The position numbers were made by a program, and so were the translations under genes. The notes beneath the pieces are model-generated. The model ran no database searches. It was not told the DNA's origin and worked only from the letters and a program-made list of their open reading frames with translations. Below, one piece after another: positions 27,693 to 35,983 of a stretch of DNA of 64,000 nt. The first letter of the stretch is position 1. Every line of letters begins with the position of its first letter. The stretch covers positions 1,985,475-2,049,474 of the forward strand of contig NZ_AP027741.1 of assembly GCF_030296755.1 (NCBI RefSeq). The letters run 5' to 3'. The DNA is from Methylophaga marina. GTDB lineage: Bacteria > Pseudomonadota > Gammaproteobacteria > Nitrosococcales > Methylophagaceae.

Positions 27693-30273
27693 TCTCATAG
27701 TGATGATCTGATAGGGTTTGTTTGAGTGCCGTTAATGCCTCATCAAATGCCTGTTTGATATCGCGCGCGACTTGCTTGATTTCAGGACTGTTGACGTGTT
27801 CTGGTTTGAGTTGTTCTGCCTGACGAGCTAATTCAGCTAGTTTGATAGCACCGATTTCTGTTGAAGAACCTTTTAATGCGTGGAGGCTTTCACGAAATTG
27901 ATAATAGTCATCAAAAACGGCATTGTTGATGATGTCAACATGTTTACGACCATCATATTCAAAGCCACTGACCAGACTTTTGATGAAGTCTTCTCCGCCC
28001 CCTAACTGTTCTAATTCATGAATGAGTTGGCGATCAAGTACTGGGTCCTCGTTAGTCTCGGCCTGAGAAACTGATTGTTGTAAATTGGTTGATGCACTAT
28101 CTGAAGAGTATTTCTCAATTTTAGCTACCTCGGACAGCAGCATTTTTGAATCGATGGGTTTAGTCAGAAAAACATCGGCCCCAGCATCAATACAGTTTTG
28201 TCGAGTTTCTGGAGTGGCATCTGCAGTGAGAATCATTGACGGTATTTTTCTTGATGTATCGATAAATTGCGCTGCTTTAATGATTTCAATGCCTGAGTAG
28301 CCAGGCATGTTCATATCCAACACCATTAAGTCTATGTCATCAAAGCGAGTACTAATCATATTCATCGCCTCTTCGCCTGTGTTGGCAATAATGAGTTTAT
28401 GTCCTAACTGCCCAAGCAGACCGGCTAATACACGCTGATTAACATTATTATCTTCCGCTATCAAAATGGTCAGTTTTGTCTCGCCACTGGCTTCAGCCTG
28501 ATAAAAATCATTAAGCTTGACGACTTTATCAGCGTTATAAACGACTGACTCAGCAGAGTGGATAGCGTTAAATAAGGTGCGTTTATCATTGATATCACTG
28601 ACCGCAGAGCGATAAAACTGATTCAAGTCATCATCTTGTAATACATTGGCTTGATGATTGATGAGCACAAGAGACAGGTGTTGAAGGCGTTCCTCCTGGC
28701 CTAACAATTTTGCATATTGGACAGGACTGATTCCGGCCAGGCATTCATTATCAATGATTAATGTTGAATAAGGGGTTTCTTGCTCGGCTGCGTTCATCAA
28801 GACCGACATTGCTTGTGCAGATGATTGGACGAAGTGATAATCAAGTTTCCATGTGTCAAGGCTTTGACGTAACGATGATGTCGTGGCCTCCGTGGCCAGA
28901 ATGAGTACTTTATGTTGGTTTAATTCCAAGTCATATTCAGAGTGGGTGTCAAAAGGCAATTCAAACCAGAATGTTGTTCCTCTGCCTAATTCACTTCTTA
29001 CACCTATCTCTCCTCCCATGAGTTCTACTAGTTGTTTTGAAATGGTTGTTCCAAGCCCTGTGCCCTGATACTTCGAGGTGTTCGACATATTGGCCTGAGT
29101 GAAGTTTTCAAAGATCTTATCGAGATATTCTTCTGCGATGCCAATGCCTGTGTCACGAACTTCAAAACGAATTCTTGTTTTTTTGCTTATTGTATCAGTG
29201 GTTTTTTGTTCTAACAGTAATTTTACAGAACCGGAATCAGTAAATTTAATGGCATTACCCAACAGATTAATCAGGACTTGTTGCAAATGCTGAGGATCGC
29301 CAATTAGGTGATAGTCGATACGTGAATCTATGTGATAACTCACTCGAAGCGCTTTTGACTCCCCCATAATAGCCTGCAGTTCAATGACATTGTTTATCAG
29401 CGAATGTAAATCAAAGCTCTCTCTGGCGATATGAATCTTACCCGCTTCAATTTTTGAAATATCCAGCACATTTTCAATCAGACCAGACAAAGTTTGTGCT
29501 GAGTTTCTCATGATGTTGACGAACTCATATTGCTGTGGACTGAGTTTGGTTTCTCCAAGTAGATCAGCAATGCCGATAACACCATTTAGTGGTGTACGGA
29601 GTTCATGAGACATATTTGCCAAAAAGCGGCTTTTTGCCTCATTCGCCAACTTTGCTGTTTTGATAGCAACGTGCAGTTTGTTGATTAAAAATGCAGAGTA
29701 TAAGGGGATAACGATCAGTAAGAGTAATAAGCTGTAACCGATAAGTTGATGTTGAGGTAGTTGCCAATAAGGGCCATAAACAACGGCAACGCTAAAACCA
29801 ATCAGACCGACGGATAACGAGAGATAAAGATATTGTGTGCCGTAGCGAAACCCATTTCCGAGAATCACCCACAAATAGAGAATAAAAAGAAATACACTCT
29901 CATCCCCTGAATAGAACATGAGTATCGACAATGAGCCTAAATCCAACAAGATGCCGGCAAACCGTCTGATAGGAGAGGGGCGTGGGTTACGTATGAGTGC
30001 TATGGCAATGGCCATGGCACCAGCATAATAGGCAAGCGTTACCAGTGTTGGATGAGACAGTAAGGTGTCTTGAAGGCGCTCACCATCACTCCATGGCAAG
30101 GCAAAATAAAAAAGGATACCCAAGCCGATTGTTAAGCGAACTTTAATAGCTTGTTCAGGCTCACTATCACCTGTTTTGCTCAATAGTATGCGCAAGCGTT
30201 CTAGGGTGGCTGAAAAGAACGTTTTATTTTGCAGTGTTGCCTTAGGTGATTCGTTCATAGGGGTCATCTGCAT
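27682..30273 (-). CDS. rpfC: DSF-sensing hybrid histidine kinase RpfC
   Basis: An 863-residue hybrid kinase. Five hydrophobic segments lie at about residues 45-200. They are followed by HisKA with [13 protein letters not shown], HATPase with [17 protein letters not shown] and GTGLGTTI, a degenerate receiver-like region (about 450-560), a true receiver with [10 protein letters not shown] and [10 protein letters not shown], and a C-terminal HPt with the acceptor His in [13 protein letters not shown]. This order equals RpfC. Its start overlaps the end of rpfG by 32 bases, so they form one leftward operon. It senses DSF made by RpfF and phosphorylates RpfG. Met codons within the first six residues are alternative starts. 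Confidence 0.88.
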   Translation of the reverse strand: MQMTPMNESPKATLQNKTFFSATLERLRILLSKTGDSEPEQAIKVRLTIGLGILFYFALPWSDGERLQDTLLSHPTLVTLAYYAGAMAIAIALIRNPRPSPIRRFAGILLDLGSLSILMFYSGDESVFLFILYLWVILGNGFRYGTQYLYLSLSVGLIGFSVAVVYGPYWQLPQHQLIGYSLLLLLIVIPLYSAFLINKLHVAIKTAKLANEAKSRFLANMSHELRTPLNGVIGIADLLGETKLSPQQYEFVNIMRNSAQTLSGLIENVLDISKIEAGKIHIARESFDLHSLINNVIELQAIMGESKALRVSYHIDSRIDYHLIGDPQHLQQVLINLLGNAIKFTDSGSVKLLLEQKTTDTISKKTRIRFEVRDTGIGIAEEYLDKIFENFTQANMSNTSKYQGTGLGTTISKQLVELMGGEIGVRSELGRGTTFWFELPFDTHSEYDLELNQHKVLILATEATTSSLRQSLDTWKLDYHFVQSSAQAMSVLMNAAEQETPYSTLIIDNECLAGISPVQYAKLLGQEERLQHLSLVLINHQANVLQDDDLNQFYRSAVSDINDKRTLFNAIHSAESVVYNADKVVKLNDFYQAEASGETKLTILIAEDNNVNQRVLAGLLGQLGHKLIIANTGEEAMNMISTRFDDIDLMVLDMNMPGYSGIEIIKAAQFIDTSRKIPSMILTADATPETRQNCIDAGADVFLTKPIDSKMLLSEVAKIEKYSSDSASTNLQQSVSQAETNEDPVLDRQLIHELEQLGGGEDFIKSLVSGFEYDGRKHVDIINNAVFDDYYQFRESLHALKGSSTEIGAIKLAELARQAEQLKPEHVNSPEIKQVARDIKQAFDEALTALKQTLSDHHYETKH

Positions 30274-31414
30274 ATTCAGCCTGAATCGTTTTTATCTTAT
30301 CAAGGCTTTTGATAAATGCATCAACGCAGTCGGGGTCAAAATGACTGCCAGCTTGGTTTTGTATGTAATCAATAGCCTCTTCAGTACTCCATGGAGCCTT
30401 ATACGGCCGGGCAGAAACTAATGCATCGAATACATCAGCTACGGCTACCACGCGTGCAATGAGGGGGATATCCTGTCCTTTCAGACCATTTGGGTAGCCT
30501 TTTCCATCAAAACGTTCATGGTGATTCAAGGCGATAACGGCACCTGTTTGCATATACCGGGATTGACTGTCAGAAAGGATGGCATGACCAATAGTTGTGT
30601 GAGTTTGCATGATCTCCCATTCAAACTCATTCAGTGGCCCTGCTTTGAGTAAGATACCGTCTGGAATCCCAATTTTGCCAATATCATGCATCGGAGCCGT
30701 GTATTCTAATTCCTCACACTCTTGTTGTGTAAACACATTCAATGCTGCGGCAATTTCACGTGCGTACTTTGCCATACGAATGACATGGTTGCCTGTTCCT
30801 TCATCGCGGTATTCACCGGCACGGGCTAATCTTAATAATGTTTCTTTTTCACGGTCGACGACTTTCTTCGTAGCGATTTCTACCTGTCTGGCCAACCAAT
30901 CAGCACGATCCTGAATGATCAGATGCTGTTCTTGCATTTGTAACAGGTTACGGCAGGTTGTTCGACACTCGATTTGGTCAATGGGTCTGGTGAGAAATGC
31001 GGTTGTACCGGCTTCAAGCGCCTCATAACGCACCGACTTCTCACTCACGACTGTAATCATGACAATGGGAACGGTCTGGCAGTGAGCTAAAGCACGAACC
31101 TTTTTGATAAACTCCACACCATTCATGTTTGGCATGCGGTAATCAGTAATAATCAGATCTGGTTCATGCTCGTTAAGCCAGCGCAGCCCCTCTTCTGGGC
31201 TACTCAATGACGTGATATCGATATTTTCTGCCACCTGCTGAATAACGCGCTCTAGAATGGTACGACCGGTTGATTGATCATCAATGATCAATATCTGCTT
31301 TGATTTTTTCAGAATGCTTTGCCTCCTTGCGTTTGCATATGAACTTTGAATGATGGATTTATCTTGCTGAATCAAGGTAACGGACCTGATTGTCTTTGCT
31401 TTTTTATAGTGCAT
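30242..31414 (-). CDS. rpfG: HD-GYP response regulator RpfG
   Basis: A 390-residue protein with receiver domain (about 40-160; ILIIDDQSTGR, phospho-Asp in LIITDYRMPNMNG, Lys in TRPID) and an HD-GYP domain (about 190-380). HD lies in TAPMHDIGKIGIPDGIL and GYP in FDGKGYPNGLKG; both are intact. HD-GYP enzymes hydrolyse c-di-GMP. The leading 35 residues before the receiver are basic and may not all be translated. It is first in the rpfG-rpfC operon, so the window holds the whole DSF pathway: synthase, sensor and effector. Confidence 0.9.
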   Translation of the reverse strand: MHYKKAKTIRSVTLIQQDKSIIQSSYANARRQSILKKSKQILIIDDQSTGRTILERVIQQVAENIDITSLSSPEEGLRWLNEHEPDLIITDYRMPNMNGVEFIKKVRALAHCQTVPIVMITVVSEKSVRYEALEAGTTAFLTRPIDQIECRTTCRNLLQMQEQHLIIQDRADWLARQVEIATKKVVDREKETLLRLARAGEYRDEGTGNHVIRMAKYAREIAAALNVFTQQECEELEYTAPMHDIGKIGIPDGILLKAGPLNEFEWEIMQTHTTIGHAILSDSQSRYMQTGAVIALNHHERFDGKGYPNGLKGQDIPLIARVVAVADVFDALVSARPYKAPWSTEEAIDYIQNQAGSHFDPDCVDAFIKSLDKIKTIQAEYADDPYERIT

Positions 31415-31542
31415 CCTGCAGTAAAGCCACTAAAAAAATAGCTCACGGAACCTGTAAGCTGACAGTTGGATAGCTATGGCTCATTGAAAACGTCAGTTTG
31501 ATACATAGCCTAGCCCATTATGCGTATAAGCCTATTGTTAGT

Positions 31543-32163
31543 CTAGTCGATAATGTTACCTGTATCACGAAACGTCAGGTTATATCGCGTTTGTCCAGTT
31601 TGTGGATGATGACCAAGTTTCAGTGGTTGTATACCATGAAATCGTAAGCGGTCAATTCCACCCCAGATAACCACATCGCCATGTTCGAGTAGATGATAGT
31701 TCACTTGGTCACTGCGTTTAAAACCACCAAACTGGAAAATTGCAGGCACGCCCAGTGATAATGAGACGATAGGTTGTGACAAGTCATGCTCATCCTTGTC
31801 CTGATGTAAGCCCATTCCGACTTTGGGTATGTATTGGTTAATCAGACACACATCTGGTTGAAAATGATCAAACCCAACGGATGAAGCCAGCTCCATTGCC
31901 AGAGCTTTAAACATCGTCGGCATTGCTGGCCAAGCTTGATTGGTTAATGGATCAAGACGGCTGTATCGATAACCTTTCTTATCACTTACCCAGCCCCATT
32001 CACCACAGTTGGTCATTTTAGCGCCGACATAGTGACCTCGTTTTGTCTGCATTTGTCTTAACGGAGATGAGCTGATGATGCGGTCGATTTCTGTTAATAG
32101 CTCGTCGGCTTGTGTTTTGATTGCTCCTTTCACAAGGTAGCTTTGATCAGAAATTTTAATCAT
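31543..32163 (-). CDS. alkB: AlkB-type 2-oxoglutarate/Fe(II) DNA repair dioxygenase
   Basis: A 206-residue protein with the AlkB pattern: MTNCGEWGWVSDKKGYRYS in the nucleotide-recognition region, NQYIPKVGMGLHQDKDE with the metal HxD, IVSLSLGVPAIFQFGG, the distal metal His in RLRFHGI, and RYNLTFR, whose arginine binds 2-oxoglutarate. It oxidatively removes methyl groups from 1-methyladenine and 3-methylcytosine. It is divergent from the Mn-exporter gene. No ada gene is near. Confidence 0.92.
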   Translation of the reverse strand: MIKISDQSYLVKGAIKTQADELLTEIDRIISSSPLRQMQTKRGHYVGAKMTNCGEWGWVSDKKGYRYSRLDPLTNQAWPAMPTMFKALAMELASSVGFDHFQPDVCLINQYIPKVGMGLHQDKDEHDLSQPIVSLSLGVPAIFQFGGFKRSDQVNYHLLEHGDVVIWGGIDRLRFHGIQPLKLGHHPQTGQTRYNLTFRDTGNIID

Positions 32164-32300
32164 AGAGAGATAATGGATTGTGTCGAGCTGTCAGCCTCGG
32201 GCATTTCACACCAATAATCAAACGGATGCGTTTATTTTACTTAATGAATCGGTAAGAAACCTAGTTAAATCATTCTATAAAAGATAGAATATGACAATCG

Positions 32301-32469
32301 TCTTGGGGGAGTAGTCTACTCACCTACCGGTGTTTGAAGCTGTCAACATAATTGAACCCTCAAGGTTCATGGCAGTTTCGTACCAGCTTGCTGGTATTGA
32401 CAAGACCTAAGACAAATAATGATCGCTCAGGCGGGAGGTCGTTGTTTGTCTTGGTATTGTTATCCCGCC
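32301..32469 (+). promoter_or_regulatory. yybP-ykoY manganese riboswitch with expression platform
   Basis: The leader contains GGGGGAGTAGTC at 32306-32317 and GTCAACATA at 32342-32350, the two conserved parts of proteobacterial yybP-ykoY aptamers. Helix P1 pairs GTCTTGG (32301-32307) with CTAAGAC (32407-32413). A second GTCTTGG at 32448-32454 can pair with the same CTAAGAC strand. GGCGGGA (32430-32436) pairs with TCCCGCC (32463-32469), just before the GGAG at 32470-32473. These alternatives are mutually exclusive. The downstream gene is a GDT1-family Mn exporter, a known target of this RNA. Confidence 0.85.
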
Positions 32470-32480
32470 GGAGTTATATC

Positions 32481-33035
32481 ATGGATGCTTTTCTTACCTC
32501 TACTTTGACTGTTTCACTTGCTGAAATAGGCGATAAAACCCAGCTTTTATCCTTAATGTTAGCTGCACGGTTTAGTCATAAATCAGCGATCGTTGCTGGT
32601 ATTCTAGTAGCTACATTATTGAACCATGCTGCATCAGCCTGGCTTGGCACGTGGCTGGGACAGTATATTCTTGGCCCTACAGGGCAGTGGATACTAGGCT
32701 TAAGTTTTATTGTGATGGCTGGTTGGTTACTGATTCCAGACAAAGAAGATGATGATGCCATCAAATATCAGAAATATGGCGCTTTTCTTGTTACGACTGG
32801 TTTATTTTTTATTGCTGAGATTGGTGACAAAACACAGGTGGCAACCATTGCTTTAGCGGCAAATTATCAAGATATTGTCATGGTAACGCTGGGAACCACC
32901 ATCGGGATGCTACTGGCAAATATACCCGTCGTTTATGCTGGCGAAGCGATGTTGAAGATTATCCCTCTCAAAGTGGGAAGGTGGGTAGCCAGTTTGGTGT
33001 TTATGATTATCGGCTTAAGTATCATGCCGTGGTAA
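32481..33035 (+). CDS. TMEM165/GDT1 (UPF0016) manganese exporter, MneA-like
   Basis: A 184-residue membrane protein with six hydrophobic segments in two homologous halves. Each half bears the family ion-binding motif: SLAEIGDKTQLLSLML near residue 13 and FIAEIGDKTQVATIAL near residue 110. Bacterial members (MneA of Vibrio) export Mn2+. The start at 32481 has GGAG seven bases upstream. Longer in-frame forms would begin inside the riboswitch and are rejected. The Mn riboswitch upstream strongly supports the substrate. Confidence 0.9.
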   Translation: MDAFLTSTLTVSLAEIGDKTQLLSLMLAARFSHKSAIVAGILVATLLNHAASAWLGTWLGQYILGPTGQWILGLSFIVMAGWLLIPDKEDDDAIKYQKYGAFLVTTGLFFIAEIGDKTQVATIALAANYQDIVMVTLGTTIGMLLANIPVVYAGEAMLKIIPLKVGRWVASLVFMIIGLSIMPW

Positions 33036-33062
33036 AAGCCTGAGATCGTATCAGCGAAATAA

Positions 33063-33088
33063 AGAGCCACATTAATGAATGTGGCTCT
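33063..33088. terminator. Hairpin between converging genes, probable weak terminator
   Basis: AGAGCCACATT-AATG-AATGTGGCTCT is an 11-pair perfect stem-loop between the ends of the Mn exporter and the chemoreceptor. The U-tract is poor on both strands, so efficiency is uncertain. Confidence 0.5.
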
Positions 33089-33104
33089 GATCATTGAGCT
33101 GTAA

Positions 33105-34421
33105 TTAGCGAAGATTTGAGAAGTTTTCTACCATTTCAACCACTCTCTGAGCACCACTTCTAATCTGACTTATCGTATTCCCAGCATTGTTAGCTAGCTC
33201 TACACCAGACTCTACGCCGGACATACTACCTGACATGCTTTTAATCACTGAATCACTCTTGGATTGAATTTTATTAATCATTGTTGCGATTTCAGCTGTC
33301 GACTGAGATGTTCTTGTAGCCAGTGAACGAACTTCATCTGCAACAACAGCAAATCCACGTCCACTGTCACCAGCTCTGGCTGCTTCAATGGCGGCATTCA
33401 GAGCAAGTAAATTTGTTTGTTCAGTGATATCACTGATCGTTTTGACGATAAATGATATTTGAGCTGTTTCAACACCTAATTGCTCCAATTCTGTTGAGGA
33501 GTGACTGAACTGTTGTTTCAGTTGCTCAAGCTTATCTATGGTTTTGAAAATAATTTCTTCACCTGTGGATGACAGTTTCTCTGTTTCCTGCGAAACCGTA
33601 TAAGCCGTGTTAGCTGCAGCTTTTTCTTGCTCAGAACGCCGAACTTTTTCCGTAATGTCAGTTGCAAACTTTATGACACGGTACGGCTTGCCATTACTGT
33701 CAAAGATGGAGTTGTAGGTCGCTTCAAGCCACACCTCTGATTGGTATTTGGTTATCCGTTTAAAGTTATCAGCAACAAAACGACCCTCATTTAAGCTTTC
33801 CCAGAATTTCGTGTATTCGGCGCTTTTGACATAGTCTGATTCGCAAAAAATCTTATGGTGTTGTCCTTTCACTTCATCAAGTGTATATCCCATAAGATTA
33901 AGAAAATTCTGATTCGCATGGGTGATGCGGCCTTTCATGTCAAACTCAATGATAGCCATTGACCGATCGATTGCGGACAGCAAACTATCATTACTACGAG
34001 CATGCTCTACACGCGCGGTGACATCATTCGCTATCTTAAAAATTTTAACGACGCGATCCTCACTGTCTTTTATTGGGAAATAATTCGCTTCCAGCCAAAT
34101 ATCATGACCATTTTTATGCTTGCGTAATACTTCTCCAGAAAAAGATTCACCATTGTTGAGATGTTTCCAAAAGTCTCTATATCTGGAAGATTCAACTTCG
34201 GATTTATCACATAGAAGTTGATGGTGCTGTCCTATCAACTCTGCTGAGGAATAACCTGTCACGCGTGAGAAATTATCGTTCACTTTGGTTATTACTCCCT
34301 CAGGAGTAAATTCAATGAATGCCAATGAAGATTGCATAGCTGTGAACATTTCTAGCAATGGCTGTAACTGTTTTTCCAATGCTGCGTTTTGATCTGCTAA
34401 TTGTTTTGACTTACCAAACAT
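33105..34421 (-). CDS. Soluble PAS-PAS methyl-accepting chemotaxis protein
   Basis: A 438-residue protein with no membrane segment. Two tandem PAS domains lie at about residues 30-140 and 150-265, each with the related text [20 protein letters not shown] and [20 protein letters not shown] plus [19 protein letters not shown] short MCP signalling domain follows, with the conserved hairpin tip [40 protein letters not shown]. The chain ends soon after, with no obvious CheR pentapeptide. This resembles cytoplasmic Aer-like energy sensors, often with haem or flavin in the PAS. The start at 34421 follows an AAGAGA site; a longer N-terminus from 34460 is less likely. Confidence 0.88.
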   Translation of the reverse strand: MFGKSKQLADQNAALEKQLQPLLEMFTAMQSSLAFIEFTPEGVITKVNDNFSRVTGYSSAELIGQHHQLLCDKSEVESSRYRDFWKHLNNGESFSGEVLRKHKNGHDIWLEANYFPIKDSEDRVVKIFKIANDVTARVEHARSNDSLLSAIDRSMAIIEFDMKGRITHANQNFLNLMGYTLDEVKGQHHKIFCESDYVKSAEYTKFWESLNEGRFVADNFKRITKYQSEVWLEATYNSIFDSNGKPYRVIKFATDITEKVRRSEQEKAAANTAYTVSQETEKLSSTGEEIIFKTIDKLEQLKQQFSHSSTELEQLGVETAQISFIVKTISDITEQTNLLALNAAIEAARAGDSGRGFAVVADEVRSLATRTSQSTAEIATMINKIQSKSDSVIKSMSGSMSGVESGVELANNAGNTISQIRSGAQRVVEMVENFSNLR

Positions 34422-34677
34422 GATGATATCTCTTGTGTGTTGTTCGCAATGTTGTTGCAAACATCATATGTCGGCGGTGATGAAGAAAAGATGAATTCGT
34501 TACTCGATAAATATGAGCTGCATCACCTTTCTAAGGAATCAAATAAGTAAAAAGGGAAAATTTGCGAATGAGTCAAAATAATGGGGTGACATTGAAAAAA
34601 TGCTAGATGCTTCATGGTAGAAAAAGATACAGATAGAGGTGAAGCAAATTCGGCGCGCTTGAGCAGGTTATTTCAGC

Positions 34678-34741
34678 AGCTATTGATACCGTATGAGTAG
34701 CGCTGCTGAAGCTATTGATACCGTATGAGTAGCGCTGCTGA
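34678..34741. repeat. Perfect tandem duplication of a 32-bp palindromic unit
   Basis: Two identical 32-bp copies (34678-34709 and 34710-34741) lie in the 800-bp gene-free stretch between the chemoreceptor and the first CTERM gene. Each unit starts AGCTATTGATACC and ends GCGCTGCTGA. With the preceding TCAGC, the ends form TCAGCAGC...GCTGCTGA hairpins. Nothing else coding is visible here, apart from a relic at 34911-35009 and the riboswitch at 35132. Confidence 0.85.
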
Positions 34742-34910
34742 GATAGTTCTGTGTTATGTGCAAAGTCTCAAATATTGATATGCCGAGCCAATGAGCCCAT
34801 TGCTTAATAAACTTGTATCTTCATCTACTTTTTGGATGAGTCTGAGGACGCTATCTGCGATGCTTTGATGGATTCGATTTTAATAGCGTTTCTGTTTATC
34901 TAATTCACTC

Positions 34911-35009
34911 CTAGAGCACGCCTAACAGTGCCCACATAGTAGCAACAGTCAAGATAGCACTAACTTTGACTGGCTTACTACGCTCAGTAATCCCTTTGAA
35001 CAAAATCAT
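34911..35009 (-). pseudogene. Relic of the C-terminal end of the glycosidase/kinase-like gene
   Basis: Reading leftward from 35009 gives LFKGITERSKPVKVSAILTV followed by a hydrophobic stretch and a stop. This parallels the C-terminus of the 772-residue protein at 35984-38302, LFKKINEINNPVKAVVIFIF, also followed by a short hydrophobic end. No homologous reading frame is visible further upstream, so this looks like a decayed fragment of a duplicate gene. The similarity is short and was judged by eye. Confidence 0.4.
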
Positions 35010-35131
35010 ACTTTTGGACGATATCTTTATTAATTCCAGTCCAGTAATCTGTAAATAACAGCTTTTTATGAATATACATCTGTTTTGAGTGACCAGAAGC
35101 TAACTTCATTTATCGAATTTTTATTCAATAC

Positions 35132-35213
35132 ATTAACGCCAAACCTGATGTGAGTCAGGGACGGAAAACCGACAGCTGTACATTATTGGTATCAGGGCTG
35201 GGCTGCATAACAT
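35132..35213 (+). promoter_or_regulatory. c-di-GMP-I (GEMM) riboswitch-like leader, copy 1
   Basis: The leader reads GCCAAACC, a stem CCTGA/TCAGG closed by a GTGA (GNRA) tetraloop, then GGGACGGAAAACCGACAGC and later GGTATCAGGGCTGGGCTGC. This follows the GEMM order CAAACC, GNRA-capped stem, GGGACGCAAAGCC, and the tail GGTAGCCGGGTTGCC. Differences are ACGGAAAAC for ACGCAAAGC and a longer tail. It ends 12 bases before a VPxxP-CTERM gene. The same elements recur at 38997 before a second such gene. Confidence 0.65.
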
Positions 35214-35224
35214 GGACATTTCTT

Positions 35225-35719
35225 ATGAAAAAAATAGTGTGGATACTATTCAGTCTGCTTTTATTGACGCTATCACATAGCACATGGGCTGCGACTGTCG
35301 TTAAAGCTGAGTTTGTTGCTGGATGGCCAGAGTATGATGGTGGAGAGTTTCAGTTTTCTGGAAATTTTGTAGGTGAAGATCTGAATAATGACGGTCTCTT
35401 GTCTTTCGGAGAGTTTTCCGTATTTAATTGGCGCTCAACATACGAGTCTTTCACCATAGCAGACTTGTTTGATACAGGTGATATCATGATTAGTACGCAA
35501 GAATGGTTGAATAATGGCATAAGTTGGATTGGGGCCTCCGACTTGGCTTACATCACATGGGATGACAGAGGGCAATCAATAAATACTATTCTTAAGGGTG
35601 AATATCGCTTTACCTCTTTTGAGGTGTCGGCGGTGCCATTGCCACCAGCAGCCTTGCTATTTGCTCCTGCGCTACTTGGTTTCATGGGCTTACGTCGCAA
35701 AGTAAAGCTCGCTGTTTAA
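35225..35719 (+). CDS. VPxxP-CTERM (exosortase-type) sorted surface protein with EF-hand-like loop
   Basis: A 164-residue precursor with a signal peptide (MKKIVWILFSLLLLTLSHSTWA). The C-terminal sorting signal is VPLPPAALLFAPALLGFMGL, followed by RRK: a VPxxP motif, a hydrophobic helix and a basic end, as in PEP-CTERM-like exosortase substrates. Residues about 56-69 read EDLNNDGLLSFGEF, an EF-hand-like Ca2+ loop common in these proteins. The body is otherwise unrecognised. The riboswitch leader suggests c-di-GMP control, in keeping with a biofilm or surface role. I reject longer starts because they translate the riboswitch. The exosortase itself is not in the window. Confidence 0.8.
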   Translation: MKKIVWILFSLLLLTLSHSTWAATVVKAEFVAGWPEYDGGEFQFSGNFVGEDLNNDGLLSFGEFSVFNWRSTYESFTIADLFDTGDIMISTQEWLNNGISWIGASDLAYITWDDRGQSINTILKGEYRFTSFEVSAVPLPPAALLFAPALLGFMGLRRKVKLAV

Positions 35720-35740
35720 CGAGGTAATATTATTTGGAAT

Positions 35741-35773
35741 AATAAAGCCACCATCGCATGGTGGCTTTATTGT
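35741..35773 (+). terminator. Intrinsic terminator of the CTERM gene
   Basis: The stem AATAAAGCCACCAT-CGC-ATGGTGGCTTTATT is followed by GTTTATTT, about 20 bases after the stop. Confidence 0.85.
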
Positions 35774-35983
35774 TTATTTAGTGTTTGATAGTGGTTTTGG
35801 TGGCTATTGCTCAACAAAAAAACAGTTTAGTCTACGAGCTTCAGGCTTAGCTGTTGTGCTAATGTTTAACTATTGTCGTAATGGCTTGTCTGAATAGAGC
35901 GCCCCTCTCTTATAAGTCTCTTTCATAGCACCGCCTATCATGATACTTAGCTTATACAGAGTGATTTTATCAATCATTTCCAC

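Noticed and set aside
32352-32480. Longer N-terminus for the Mn exporter
   Set aside because: It would translate part of the riboswitch; the family starts at the MDAFLTSTL position with its own GGAG.
35150-35224. Longer N-terminus for the first CTERM protein
   Set aside because: It would translate the riboswitch-like leader and would bury the signal peptide.
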